Shown piece after piece: positions 1-7,234 of a stretch of 34,624 bases of DNA. Under the pieces are notes generated by a model. That model was not told where the DNA came from, made no database searches, and saw only the letters and a list, made by a program, of their open reading frames with translations. This stretch comes from a virus. The stretch spans positions 1 to 34,624 of the IMG/VR virus record IMGVR_UViG_3300041809_003462; one strand, written 5' to 3'. The position numbers were made by a program, and so were the translations under genes. Position 1 is the first letter of the stretch. Each line of letters starts with the position of its first letter.

Positions 1-402
1 ATGGTGGCAGGATCATTTGCTCTGCGAGCGGCCCGGTGCGGGCTGAGCGATGACTTGGACCAGGAAGCGGAGCTTTCGGCGCTCCGGTTCGCAAGGCGGC
101 GGCGTGGCCGGTGCAGCGAGACCGAGTTTCGCGAGCGCGCTGGTCGGCACGTCAAAACCCAGCTGGTGCGTTTCCTTGACCACGAAGAGCGCATGGTTGC
201 AGTGGACAGCGAGGAGTTGGAGCACGCCGCTGAACGGGCCATGGGCGAACAGGAGAACTTCGATCCCGTCCCCTACGATCCCTTCTTCTCCGCAACCGTC
301 GGTGAGTTGAAAGCCCGCCATAACGAATGGGAGGCAGAACGCGCGGCTCGCTGGGCAGATATTCGCAATGGCGACGCTGCTGAGAATGCGGTCGCTGCAT
401 GA
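1..402 (+). CDS. Hypothetical protein, possibly 5'-truncated by the window edge
   Basis: An open frame runs from the first base and ends in TGA at 400-402. The first 40 or so residues are Arg/Ala-rich and unconvincing, while the later part (from about residue 52) is charged and looks like a genuine soluble helical protein with many Glu/Ala/Arg, including an NEWEAERAARW segment near residues 108-118. The next gene overlaps it by an ATGA junction, which supports translation of the 3' part. The real start may lie upstream of the window or further inside. I do not recognise the family and assign no function. Confidence 0.45.
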   Translation: MVAGSFALRAARCGLSDDLDQEAELSALRFARRRRGRCSETEFRERAGRHVKTQLVRFLDHEERMVAVDSEELEHAAERAMGEQENFDPVPYDPFFSATVGELKARHNEWEAERAARWADIRNGDAAENAVAA

Positions 403-749
403 AGAACCTCGATGTTCGTGACCGATCTGGCAATTTCCTCTTTACCGTCCCCGAGCAGGAGGCGCGCGATCTGCTGCGGACCCGATGCGGCAAGCGACGC
501 AAACCGAAGGGCGGTCGAAAGTTCATCCAACTGTACGTAACGCCGCGTTTTCCGGATTGGATGTTCGGGACGAAGTATCACTTCCGGGAGCGATTGACCG
601 ATACGTTGAGTTGCTGGGCGCTCAAGCCGCCCATTCCTCGATTTTATACGGCAAGCCCGAAGAAAAAGCCCCACGCGCCGGCCACTCCTCCTCCCTGTGG
701 CCGGCCGGGGCTTGGGCTCAAAAGAGGGAAGCGAAGCCCGTCAAAGTGA
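399..749 (+). CDS. Small hypothetical protein, 116 residues
   Basis: The start codon overlaps the preceding stop (ATGA at 399-402), so the two are probably translationally coupled. The first 45 residues look like a genuine short phage or accessory protein (RDRSGNFLF, then EARDLL, then a basic KRRKPKGGRK patch). The C-terminal third is Pro/Lys/Gly-rich and lies across a strong DNA hairpin at 667-712, so it may not be selected as protein. The +2 frame from about 540 to 660 also reads plausibly, so an old frameshift near 540 is possible. No function can be named. Confidence 0.4.
   Translation: MKNLDVRDRSGNFLFTVPEQEARDLLRTRCGKRRKPKGGRKFIQLYVTPRFPDWMFGTKYHFRERLTDTLSCWALKPPIPRFYTASPKKKPHAPATPPPCGRPGLGLKRGKRSPSK
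667..712 (-). terminator. Strong hairpin with minus-strand T tract
   Basis: AGCCCC (667-672) and CCGGCCAC (678-685) pair with GTGGCCGG (697-704) and GGGGCT (707-712) around an 11-base loop. On the minus strand the hairpin is followed by a run of five T, the layout of a Rho-independent terminator. No minus-strand gene ends nearby, so it may instead be a structured repeat, or a fence against antisense transcription into the first two genes. Confidence 0.45.
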
Positions 750-896
750 GCTTCCTGCGCCGACATGTCTAAACGCAGCAGCGTTTCTGGTGGGAGTGGA
801 ATGACACGAGGAAGACCGGCAGCCCACCCCGATTCACGGGACCTGATCCTCGCGCGGCGGCCGCGCGTTGCCCCACTGCGCAATCTGCCTAGTTAG

Positions 897-994
897 GGTT
901 GTCAAAGCGGGTTGTCACCCCAGGTTGTCAGCCCAGCTAAGTTGATGAATCTACGGACCGTCACTCCCAATCGGCACGATTCAGGGTGACAACC
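897..994. promoter_or_regulatory. Iteron-like array of GGTTGTCA
   Basis: Three exact copies of GGTTGTCA begin at 897, 910 and 923, a strict 13-base period. An exact inverted copy, TGACAACC, lies at 987-994. The array sits in the gene-free stretch 750-1263, upstream of the methyltransferase genes. Such arrays usually bind a repressor, a partition protein or a replication initiator. Which one applies here cannot be read from the sequence, and no AT-rich unwinding element or initiator gene is visible in the window. Confidence 0.6.
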
Positions 995-1122
995 AGGCCA
1001 AAAATCGCGGACGACGCGGAGCCGCGCTGGCTCGATTCTTGCTTCCGCGACCAGATGTTTTTCCTGCTTTCAGGCGCATGGGTAGCCAGGACTATTCGTC
1101 CCTGCGCATAGCGAGGAGCGCG

Positions 1123-1208
1123 ACGCCAGCGTTGAGGCGTTGACAGCCGGAAAGACGGCTCTCATCGAACGCCGGAGTTCCAGGGCGTGACAGGCCGGAG
1201 AGACGGCC
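1123..1208. repeat. Two-copy tandem hairpin repeat, 46-48 base period
   Basis: Four short hairpins alternate: ACGCC/GGCGT (1123-1140), AGCCG/CGGCT around gaaaga (1145-1160), ACGCC/GGCGT (1169-1188) and GGCCG/CGGCC around gagaga (1193-1208). The second pair repeats the first about 46-48 bases on. It is followed by a tRNA T-arm-like segment near 1236-1255, but no complete tRNA can be folded. This fills the rest of the gene-free stretch before the first methyltransferase and may form structured RNA in its leader. Confidence 0.5.
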
Positions 1209-1263
1209 ACATTCGACTCGAATTCCAGCGGCTGCAAGTTCGATCCCTGCCCAATCTCGGGAA

Positions 1264-2829
1264 ATGAATATCCCAACCCAGATCGTGATGAAGCTGGTGG
1301 AGAAGCTTCTTCCGTTTGCCCGGAACAGCCGGACACATTCGGATGAGCAGATCGCCCAGGTGGCGGCGTCTATCCAGGAATTTGGGTGGACAAACCCCAT
1401 CCTGGTCGATGCGGGCGGGGTGATTATCGCCGGCCACGCGCGCGTGCTGGCCGCCAGGAAGTTGGGGATGGCCGAGGTCCCGGTAATCGTCCTGGATCAT
1501 CTTTCGCCGGCTCAGAAGCGGGCGCTGGTAATCGCCGATAACAAGCTGGCGTTGAACGCGGGATGGGATGAGGAGTTGCTGCACACGGAGTTGGCTTCAC
1601 TTCAGGAGGACGGCTTTGACCTGGATCTGGTTGGTTTTTCTGTTGACGAACTTGACGAATTACTGGGCCCAATTGAGCCACCAGATCAGCCGGATGAAGC
1701 GGCCGAAGAAGTCCCCGAGCCGCCCGTTCAGCCCGTCACCCAAGCCGGAGACGTGTGGCTGATCGGCCCGCACCGCCTGATCTGCGGCGATTGCCGGGAC
1801 ATGGCGGTCGTCAACGAGTTATTCGGCAGCGTGCGTGCGAACGTCGCGATCACGTCACCGCCCTATGCCACGCAGCGCGAGTATGATCCATCGAGCGGCT
1901 TCAAGCCCGTACCGCCGGACCAGTACGTGGAATGGTTTCGCGCGGTCGCCTCCGGGATCGAAAGTATTCTGGAGCCGGACGGTTCCTACCTTCTCAACAT
2001 CAAAGAGCACGCAGAAGACGGCGAGCGCAGCCTTTACGTGAAGGACCTGGTGCTGGCCCACAAGCGGCAGTGGGGCTGGCGCTTCGTTGACGAGTTCTGC
2101 TGGCGGAAGACCGATAATGGCGTCCCTGGAGGCTGGAATAACCGTTTCAAAAACGCCTGGGAACCTGTGTTCCACCTGTGCCGCCAGCAGAACATTAAAT
2201 TCCACCCTGAAGCGGTGGGGCACGCCTCCGCGGATTGCTTCGATTATTCGCCGGACAATCCGACATCGAGATCGGGCAGCGGGCTGCTGGGCACCGGACC
2301 GCGCGGAGCATCGGCGTCATTGCCTCCGAAAGGATCGGAAGCTTGGGGCCACATGCGCCGCAAGCTGGTGGATGGCAAGCACGAAGGCATCGCGCGGCCC
2401 AGCAACGTGATCGAGGTCAAGACCGAGAGCAGCCAGGGATCGCATTCGGCTCCATTTCCGCGCGCCCTGGTTGAGTTCTTCGTGAAAGCGTTTTCGGACG
2501 CTGGCGATACCGTCTACGATCCGTTTTTGGGGAGCGGGACGACGATGGCCGCAGCCCATGTGCTTGGGCGTAACGGCTACGGCTGCGAGATCTCGCCCGC
2601 ATACTGTGACGTCATTGCGCGCCGCATGACAAACCTGGCGGGCCTGACGCCGGCGCTGGCAACCACGGGCCAGGCGTTCGTCGATGTGGCGGCGGCGCGA
2701 GGCGTCCCAGCGGATCAGGCGCTAAACCCAAAGGCCGCGGATTCGCGCGCCATCAAACACAACGGACCGAGGCCGTACTACGGCAGGAAGAAGCAGAACC
2801 AGAATGCCAAAAATGGACAGCCCCAATAA
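1264..2829 (+). CDS. ParB-domain / DNA methyltransferase fusion (SPPY type)
   Basis: The 521-residue protein has an N-terminal ParB/Srx-like domain (about residues 8-130, with ARNSRTHSDEQ and GHARVLAARKLGM) joined to an SAM-dependent DNA methyltransferase. The catalytic motif IV is TSPPY (residues 197-201) and precedes the SAM-binding motif DPFLGSGTT (419-427), the beta-class order. SPPY is usual for N4-cytosine enzymes, so cytosine modification is the likelier reaction, though some SPPY enzymes differ. No restriction endonuclease is adjacent, so it is probably a phage-protective or regulatory methylase. The start was chosen because the N-terminus then aligns with the next gene's. The last 50 residues are basic and low-complexity. 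Confidence 0.88.
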   Translation: MNIPTQIVMKLVEKLLPFARNSRTHSDEQIAQVAASIQEFGWTNPILVDAGGVIIAGHARVLAARKLGMAEVPVIVLDHLSPAQKRALVIADNKLALNAGWDEELLHTELASLQEDGFDLDLVGFSVDELDELLGPIEPPDQPDEAAEEVPEPPVQPVTQAGDVWLIGPHRLICGDCRDMAVVNELFGSVRANVAITSPPYATQREYDPSSGFKPVPPDQYVEWFRAVASGIESILEPDGSYLLNIKEHAEDGERSLYVKDLVLAHKRQWGWRFVDEFCWRKTDNGVPGGWNNRFKNAWEPVFHLCRQQNIKFHPEAVGHASADCFDYSPDNPTSRSGSGLLGTGPRGASASLPPKGSEAWGHMRRKLVDGKHEGIARPSNVIEVKTESSQGSHSAPFPRALVEFFVKAFSDAGDTVYDPFLGSGTTMAAAHVLGRNGYGCEISPAYCDVIARRMTNLAGLTPALATTGQAFVDVAAARGVPADQALNPKAADSRAIKHNGPRPYYGRKKQNQNAKNGQPQ

Positions 2830-2849
2830 CGTCAAGACCGGCTCAGGCC

Positions 2850-4097
2850 ATGGCCACTGATTCCCTTCAGGTTCACTACTGGGCGGTTGACCGGCTGATT
2901 CCTTACGCCCGGAACGCTCGCACGCATTCGGATGCGCAGGTGGCGGAAATCGCCGCCAGCATTGCGGAGTTTGGATGGACGAATCCCATCCTGGCCGGCG
3001 GCGACGGCGTGATCATCGCCGGCCACGCGCGGCTGGCGGCCGCCAGGAAGCTCGGCATGGGCGAGGTGCCGGTTATCGTCCTGGATCACCTGACGCCGGC
3101 ACAACGGCGCGCGCTGGTGCTGGCCGACAACAAGCTGGCGCTCAATGCGGGTTGGGACGAAGAGATGCTGCGCGTGGAACTCGAATCCCTCAAGGAGGAG
3201 AACTTCGATCTGGACGTGGTTGGTTTCTCGGACGAGGAACTCGAAGCTCTGCTTCGCGAGCCGGAAACGACCAATGCCGGATTGACCGACGACGACGCCG
3301 TTCCGGAAGAGCAGGAACACATTGTCACGGTGCCGGGCGACATCTGGGTGCTCGGCGAGCACCGCCTCCTGTGTGGCGACGCTACGCAGATGGGCGATGT
3401 GGAGAAGGTGCTGGCGGGCGGCCTCGCAGACATGGCGTTTACAGATCCGCCCTACAACGTGGCGTATGAAGGCAAGACCGCCAAGAAGCTGAAGATTGGC
3501 AACGACGCTCTGGGTGAGAAGTTCCACAACTTTCTGTTCGAAGCGTGCGAAAACATCCTGGCGGTGACCAAGGGCGCCATCTACGTTTGCATGTCGTCGT
3601 CGGAACTGCACACGCTCTACCGTGCGTTCACTGACGCCGGCGGCCACTGGTCCACGTTCGTCATTTGGGCAAAACATCACTTCACGCTCGGGCGGTCGGA
3701 CTACCAGCGCATGTACGAACCGATCCTCTACGGCTGGCGCGAAGGAACACAGCACTTCTGGTGTGGTGACCGAAACCAGGGCGACGTCTGGGCGATCAAG
3801 CGGCCCATGGCGAATCTGGAGCACCCGACCATGAAGCCGGTTGAGTTGGTAGAGCGTGCGATCCGGAACAGCAGCAAGTCGCGCGACACGATCCTCGACC
3901 CGTTTGGCGGGTCCGGCACGACGGTGATCGCTTGCGAGAAGACCGGACGGCAGGCGCGCGTGATGGAACTTGATCCGAAGTACTGCGACGTTATCGTGCG
4001 GCGATGGGAGGAGTTCACGGGGCAGCAGGCCACGCACGAGGACGGCAGGGCGTTTGCGGAGATGGAAGTGCAGTCTACGCGGCCCGGCGCGGCGTGA
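2850..4097 (+). CDS. ParB-domain / DNA adenine methyltransferase fusion (DPPY type)
   Basis: This 415-residue protein begins 20 bases after the previous gene and has the same ParB-like domain, closely similar over about 125 residues (ARNARTHSDAQ, GHARLAAARKLGM, LADNKLALNAGWDEE). The methyltransferase half differs: motif IV is TDPPYN (residues 198-203) and the SAM-binding motif is DPFGGSGTT (350-358). DPPY with beta-class order points to N6-adenine methylation of DNA. COG1475/COG0863 fusions of this kind are common upstream of terminase genes in prophages. Its last 23 bases overlap the end of the convergent higA gene. Its 3' third is duplicated at 4691-4948. Confidence 0.9.
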   Translation: MATDSLQVHYWAVDRLIPYARNARTHSDAQVAEIAASIAEFGWTNPILAGGDGVIIAGHARLAAARKLGMGEVPVIVLDHLTPAQRRALVLADNKLALNAGWDEEMLRVELESLKEENFDLDVVGFSDEELEALLREPETTNAGLTDDDAVPEEQEHIVTVPGDIWVLGEHRLLCGDATQMGDVEKVLAGGLADMAFTDPPYNVAYEGKTAKKLKIGNDALGEKFHNFLFEACENILAVTKGAIYVCMSSSELHTLYRAFTDAGGHWSTFVIWAKHHFTLGRSDYQRMYEPILYGWREGTQHFWCGDRNQGDVWAIKRPMANLEHPTMKPVELVERAIRNSSKSRDTILDPFGGSGTTVIACEKTGRQARVMELDPKYCDVIVRRWEEFTGQQATHEDGRAFAEMEVQSTRPGAA

Positions 4098-4368
4098 CCT
4101 GACGCTCGATGTTTTTTCCGGACTTTCGTTGCGCCGTCCGGAGATCGTAGAAAGTCTGAAGGTTTAGCCAAAACTGTGGCGTGGTTCCGAAGTAACGAGC
4201 CAGCCGGAGCGCGGTGTCGGCGGTTATACCACGTCGGCCGCGAACGACCTCATTGAGGCGGGCGGTGCCGATGCCAAGTTCCTTGGCCAGTGCGTTGACG
4301 CTCATGCCCAGAGGAACGAGGTATTCCTCCTTGATCGTTTCGCCAGGATGCGGCGGCTTCATGGTCAT
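4075..4368 (-). CDS. higA: HigA-type antitoxin (XRE family HTH)
   Basis: The protein is about 97 residues with the classic HigA/VapI layout: PHPGETIKEEYL at the N-terminus, an XRE helix-turn-helix (VNALAKELGIG, then LNEVVRGRRGIT) and the FGTTPQFWLNLQ signature. It should neutralise the HigB toxin encoded just upstream and repress the shared promoter. The ATG at 4368 was chosen over a TTG at 4386 that overlaps the higB stop; a second ATG at 4362 is also possible. The gene's 3' end overlaps the convergent methyltransferase gene by 23 bases, so the cassette is packed tightly against phage DNA. Confidence 0.9.
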   Translation of the reverse strand: MTMKPPHPGETIKEEYLVPLGMSVNALAKELGIGTARLNEVVRGRRGITADTALRLARYFGTTPQFWLNLQTFYDLRTAQRKSGKNIERQVTPRRAA

Positions 4369-4382
4369 TGCGTTGTTCTTCT

Positions 4383-4658
4383 TCAATGGTAGTTCATGAT
4401 TTCAACATCGGTGGCTTTGCCGTCCTGCCAGACGAAGCAGATCCGGTAACGATCGTTGACTCGAATGCTGTGCTGCCCGGCACGGTCGTTCTTGGGCGCC
4501 TCCAGTTGCATGCCAGGGCTCTTGAGATCGAGGAGCGTCCGAGCTGAGTGCAGGAAGGCCAGCTTGCGATAAGCGGTTTTGGCGATCGCCTCAAACTGCC
4601 GGGACCGGAGGCCGTTGAAAATCTTCTCCGTCTCGGCATTATTGAAACTGGCGATCAT
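4383..4658 (-). CDS. higB: HigB-type toxin (RelE/ParE superfamily mRNA interferase)
   Basis: The product has 91 residues, the normal HigB length. It opens with a MIASFNNAETEKIFNG-type N-terminus and has the family signature SIRVNDRYRICFVW near residues 65-78, followed by a VEIMNYH ending. HigB toxins cut mRNA on the ribosome when free of HigA. The toxin precedes the antitoxin, the usual order for this family. There is no Shine-Dalgarno site. A -10 box lies only six bases before the ATG, so the transcript is probably leaderless. Confidence 0.9.
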   Translation of the reverse strand: MIASFNNAETEKIFNGLRSRQFEAIAKTAYRKLAFLHSARTLLDLKSPGMQLEAPKNDRAGQHSIRVNDRYRICFVWQDGKATDVEIMNYH

Positions 4659-4663
4659 GGGCC

Positions 4664-4693
4664 TATCGTATATCGGTATGCGATAAACTTCAA
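4664..4693 (-). promoter_or_regulatory. higBA promoter with overlapping palindromic operator
   Basis: On the minus strand, TTGAAG (4688-4693) and TACGAT (4665-4670) are separated by exactly 17 bases. The higB ATG follows six bases after the -10, placing the expected transcription start at or beside the start codon. The imperfect palindrome TATCGTATA-tcgg-TATGCGATA (4664-4685; 8 of 9 positions match) covers the -10 and part of the spacer, the expected place for autorepression by HigA. Confidence 0.6.
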
Positions 4694-4948
4694 GAAGACA
4701 AAAACACAGCCAGCAACCGCGAGCATCCGACGATGGAGCCGGTGGAGTTAGCCGAGCGCGCGCTTCGGAACAGCAGCAAGGCGCGCGACACGATCCTCGA
4801 CCCGTTTGGCGGGTCCGGCACGACGGTGGTCGCGTGCGAGAAGACCGGACGGCAGGCGCGCGTGATGGATTTTGGTCCGAAGTACTGCGACGTTATTGTG
4901 CAGCGATGGGAGGCGTTCACGGGCGGTCAAGCCCAGCGGAAAAGCTGA
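4691..4948 (+). pseudogene. Truncated 3' fragment of a ParB-type methyltransferase gene
   Basis: From about 4720 the DNA closely repeats the 3' part of the preceding methyltransferase gene (about 3815-4030), with the shared EHPTM, PVEL, RNSSK and DPFGGSGTT motifs and the KYCDVIV segment. The frame stays open to a TGA at 4946-4948, and an ATG at 4733 could start a 71-residue product. The ParB domain, motif IV and target recognition region are absent, so it cannot be a working methylase. It differs at scattered positions, so the copy is old or came from a related gene. The HigBA cassette lies between the full copy and this fragment. Confidence 0.75.
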
Positions 4949-5037
4949 ACCCCGGCTGGCGGGTCATTCTGCGATAACGCCGTTTTTCGTTTCCGAATGC
5001 CCCGGGGTGGGACAGTGCCGTGATATGATTTCTCGCA

Positions 5038-5487
5038 ATGAGGCTTGAACTCTATCTCAGCCGTGCGCTTCCTGTACTCTGCGTTCTTGCGGCACTTGGT
5101 CCAGGTGGTCAAGTCATGAAACTGCTCAGGGGTCGGGCAGTCGCAAAGGCCATCACCCAATACGGACCACTCCCCGAAATTCGAATACCGGTCCTCGGCT
5201 ACATCGCTCTGTCGTTGGCGATTATATTGCTTGTTGCAGCCCTTCTCGAGTTGACCCGAGTTCCGACCGCCGCGCCGATAGCTTTTCTGACGACACTGGC
5301 GCTATGGGCCTACTATATTCCGGGCCTCTGGGACGAGATTACCGGCAAGATGTGGTTCGCCATGAAACTAGGACGGACCGCCGGCATTTCATGGCAGATG
5401 CTTGTCTACCAGATCGCGGCGATGATATGCACCGGGGTTTTAACCTACGTCCGATTTTGGCCACAATCGCTCTCCAACTCCCGTTGA
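5038..5487 (+). CDS. Hypothetical four-helix membrane protein
   Basis: The 149-residue product has about four hydrophobic stretches: ALPVLCVLAALG near the N-terminus, a long GYIALSLAIILLVAALLEL helix, PIAFLTTLALWAYYIPG, and a helix around MLVYQIAAMICTGVLTYV. It lacks a catalytic motif I recognise. There is no Shine-Dalgarno site, but TATGAT (5024-5029) lies eight bases before the ATG, so it may be expressed from its own near-leaderless promoter. It looks like an accessory cargo gene in base use and position. Function is unknown; it could belong to the DoxX-like group, but that is a guess. Confidence 0.6.
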   Translation: MRLELYLSRALPVLCVLAALGPGGQVMKLLRGRAVAKAITQYGPLPEIRIPVLGYIALSLAIILLVAALLELTRVPTAAPIAFLTTLALWAYYIPGLWDEITGKMWFAMKLGRTAGISWQMLVYQIAAMICTGVLTYVRFWPQSLSNSR

Positions 5488-5569
5488 CCGACGGTGGGAA
5501 ACGATATGTGGGCTTTCATGACATTGACCATCAGTGGACTGGCGGCGGTACCATATTGCTGTACACACG

Positions 5570-5923
5570 ATGCCGAATGAGCGGTTTGTACACGCCGAAC
5601 TGGCGCTCTTAACGATTGTCTTGATCGTTGCGAGGCGGGCCATCGGCGGGCCACCCATTTTCCGGAGCGAGTTCGTCATCGAGGATTTCGTTTTGTTGCT
5701 GTCGCTGGTGTCTTTCGTCGCGCACTTAAGGTTCAAACGTCTTATAGGGCTGATGATCAGCTGCTTGCTCAGCACGACGATGGCACTCGTGGCTTGGACG
5801 AATGGTTCGCGCGGCTTTTCCTTGCTCCTGTTTACGTCGCTTGCGATCTACAGTCTGGTTCTGGCGCTAATTGAACTATCAAACCTACGAAGGCACGGAC
5901 TGAATAGCATCCGTCACCAATGA
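5570..5923 (+). CDS. Hypothetical membrane protein
   Basis: This product of about 117 residues has four hydrophobic segments (ALLTIVLIVARRAIG, DFVLLLSLVSFVAHL, LIGLMISCLLSTTMALVAW, FSLLLFTSLAIYSLVLALIEL) and short charged ends. An in-frame GTG at 5534 could add 12 residues, but neither start has a convincing ribosome-binding site. It follows the other small membrane gene by about 80 bases on the same strand, and the two may be co-transcribed. I do not recognise the family. Confidence 0.55.
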   Translation: MPNERFVHAELALLTIVLIVARRAIGGPPIFRSEFVIEDFVLLLSLVSFVAHLRFKRLIGLMISCLLSTTMALVAWTNGSRGFSLLLFTSLAIYSLVLALIELSNLRRHGLNSIRHQ

Positions 5924-6186
5924 CTGGAACGGAGGGCCCGGCTTGACGCCACTCCGTTCTCGACCATCTTTCCACATAGGGCAACGCCTTGACTGCGGAT
6001 GATCTCTGCGTGAGGGTGCGTCCGTCGCATTTCTTCGCCAATGGCCCTGAAGTGGGGTCATCGGTTGGCTGGCGGCGTCCACCGCAAGTGACTATAGCTT
6101 GGCGGCGTCGAACTCGGTAGCCAGGCGGTAGTCGCCGTCGATGGCCCGCCAGGACCGGGCGGGCGCGGGCGGGTTTGGTGTGCGTG
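5924..6186. other. Intergenic stretch between convergent genes
   Basis: No gene is convincing here. On the minus strand a reading frame ends with GDYRLATEFDAAKL at about 6092-6140, which looks like a real protein C-terminus, but it lacks a start and lies in a different frame from the gene upstream at 6187-6459. It may be the remnant of a deleted gene. Confidence 0.3.
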
Positions 6187-6459
6187 TCAGTAGTGTGGGT
6201 AGCGTTGGAAGTGTTGGAACTCTGGCGTCGTCGGTATGGGCTGGGCTTGCGTCCAGCCGGTTGGCGTTTTGATCCTGCGCCAGAGTTGGCCGTCGATCAC
6301 CGATTCGATCAAAATCTGTTCAGCCTCCGTCCGGGTGGCTGGCTTGTGCTGGACCCGCGCCGAACCCTCCGAAAGGCTGGCCCACTGGACCGCGCCATGG
6401 TTTGTGAGCGTGGTTTTCACAACCTTCCAGTCCCGGCTTTTGGGTTTGTAGTTTGCCAT
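6187..6459 (-). CDS. Small hypothetical protein, 90 residues
   Basis: The ATG at 6459 was chosen because an AAGGAG ribosome-binding site lies about nine bases upstream; a longer frame starting at 6480 would place this site inside the gene. The product is soluble and basic at the N-terminus (MANYKPKSRDWK), with EAEQILIESVIDGQLWRRI in the middle and a Pro/Gln/His-rich tail. It is the most downstream member of a minus-strand group with the DUF3489 gene, but a terminator separates them. No family is recognised. Confidence 0.6.
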   Translation of the reverse strand: MANYKPKSRDWKVVKTTLTNHGAVQWASLSEGSARVQHKPATRTEAEQILIESVIDGQLWRRIKTPTGWTQAQPIPTTPEFQHFQRYPHY

Positions 6460-6530
6460 TGTGCTCGTCTCCTTGAACATGAATTACTCTGGAGCGTCCG
6501 AATTGCAAGGGGATAATCGCGAGAGGCCGT

Positions 6531-6556
6531 AAAAAAGCCGCCCGTTTCCGAGCGGC
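6531..6556 (-). terminator. Rho-independent terminator of the DUF3489 gene
   Basis: On the minus strand GCCGCTCG pairs with CGGGCGGC (one G-T pair) around a four-base loop and is followed by six T (6531-6536 on the plus strand are A). It begins 24 bases after the DUF3489 stop codon and is a textbook intrinsic terminator. Confidence 0.85.
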
Positions 6557-6579
6557 CGGTTTGGAGCGAGGCGTGCCTG

Positions 6580-7221
6580 TTACTTTCCGAGTTTGTAAGT
6601 GCGGTCGCCACTTTCATTCTTGATGGACTCGACGACCAGCCCCATCTTCTTGGTCAGTTGGCCGGAGATGAATCCGCGAATCGAATGTGGTTGCCAGTCG
6701 GTGGCCTTGGCGATCTGGGCCATCGTCGCGCCGCCCTTACGCTCCAGGAGGGCGATCACGATGGCCTTTTTGCTGCCCTCGCGCGGCTCCTTGGCGGCTT
6801 TGTTGCCGGCTGGCTTGGCCTGTTTCTTGGGGCTGGCGTCCTTCGCGCCCTTTTTGGCTTTGGGCGCCTTATTCTGGGCGGTGGCGTCCTTGGTGGCGGC
6901 AGCCGCCTCGGGCGCGACGGGGGCGCCCTGTGGCGCGTCGTTGGCGTTGGGGGCGAGCTTCTGGATGGCGTTCCAGATGCGGGAGACGCCTTGGTTGCGG
7001 TCGGTGAACTTCTTGACCGGCTTCAGGGAATCAAAGGGCGCGACTCCGGCAAAGCCGTTCCAAATCGCGACAAGGCGCGATCCGGGCCACTCGGCGGCCA
7101 GCTTGTAAAGCTCCTTTTGGCTGGCGAAGTGCAACTCGCCGGTGGCGACGGCTTCGGCGGCGTCCTCCGGGGTCGTAAATGCCGTGATGTTGTTGTCGGC
7201 GTCAAGGGTGAAAAGTGTCAT
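6580..7221 (-). CDS. DUF3489 domain protein
   Basis: The 213-residue protein has an N-terminal domain of about 85 residues (FTTPEDAAEA, SQKELYKLAAEWPGSRLVAIWNG), an Ala/Lys/Pro-rich linker (about 90-145), and a C-terminal winged-helix-like DUF3489 domain (GSKKAIVIALLERKGGAT, then TDWQPHSIRGFISG). Proteins of this family are common in proteobacterial and acidobacterial prophages and probably bind DNA, but their role is not established. GAGGAG sits six bases before the ATG. It is the second gene of a minus-strand unit diverging from the terminase genes. Confidence 0.85.
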   Translation of the reverse strand: MTLFTLDADNNITAFTTPEDAAEAVATGELHFASQKELYKLAAEWPGSRLVAIWNGFAGVAPFDSLKPVKKFTDRNQGVSRIWNAIQKLAPNANDAPQGAPVAPEAAAATKDATAQNKAPKAKKGAKDASPKKQAKPAGNKAAKEPREGSKKAIVIALLERKGGATMAQIAKATDWQPHSIRGFISGQLTKKMGLVVESIKNESGDRTYKLGK

Positions 7222-7234
7222 GGTGGTCTCCTCT

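Noticed and set aside
1187-1262. Possible tRNA gene
   Set aside because: Only a T-arm-like segment (with one mismatch) is present; no acceptor stem partner, D-arm or anticodon arm could be paired.
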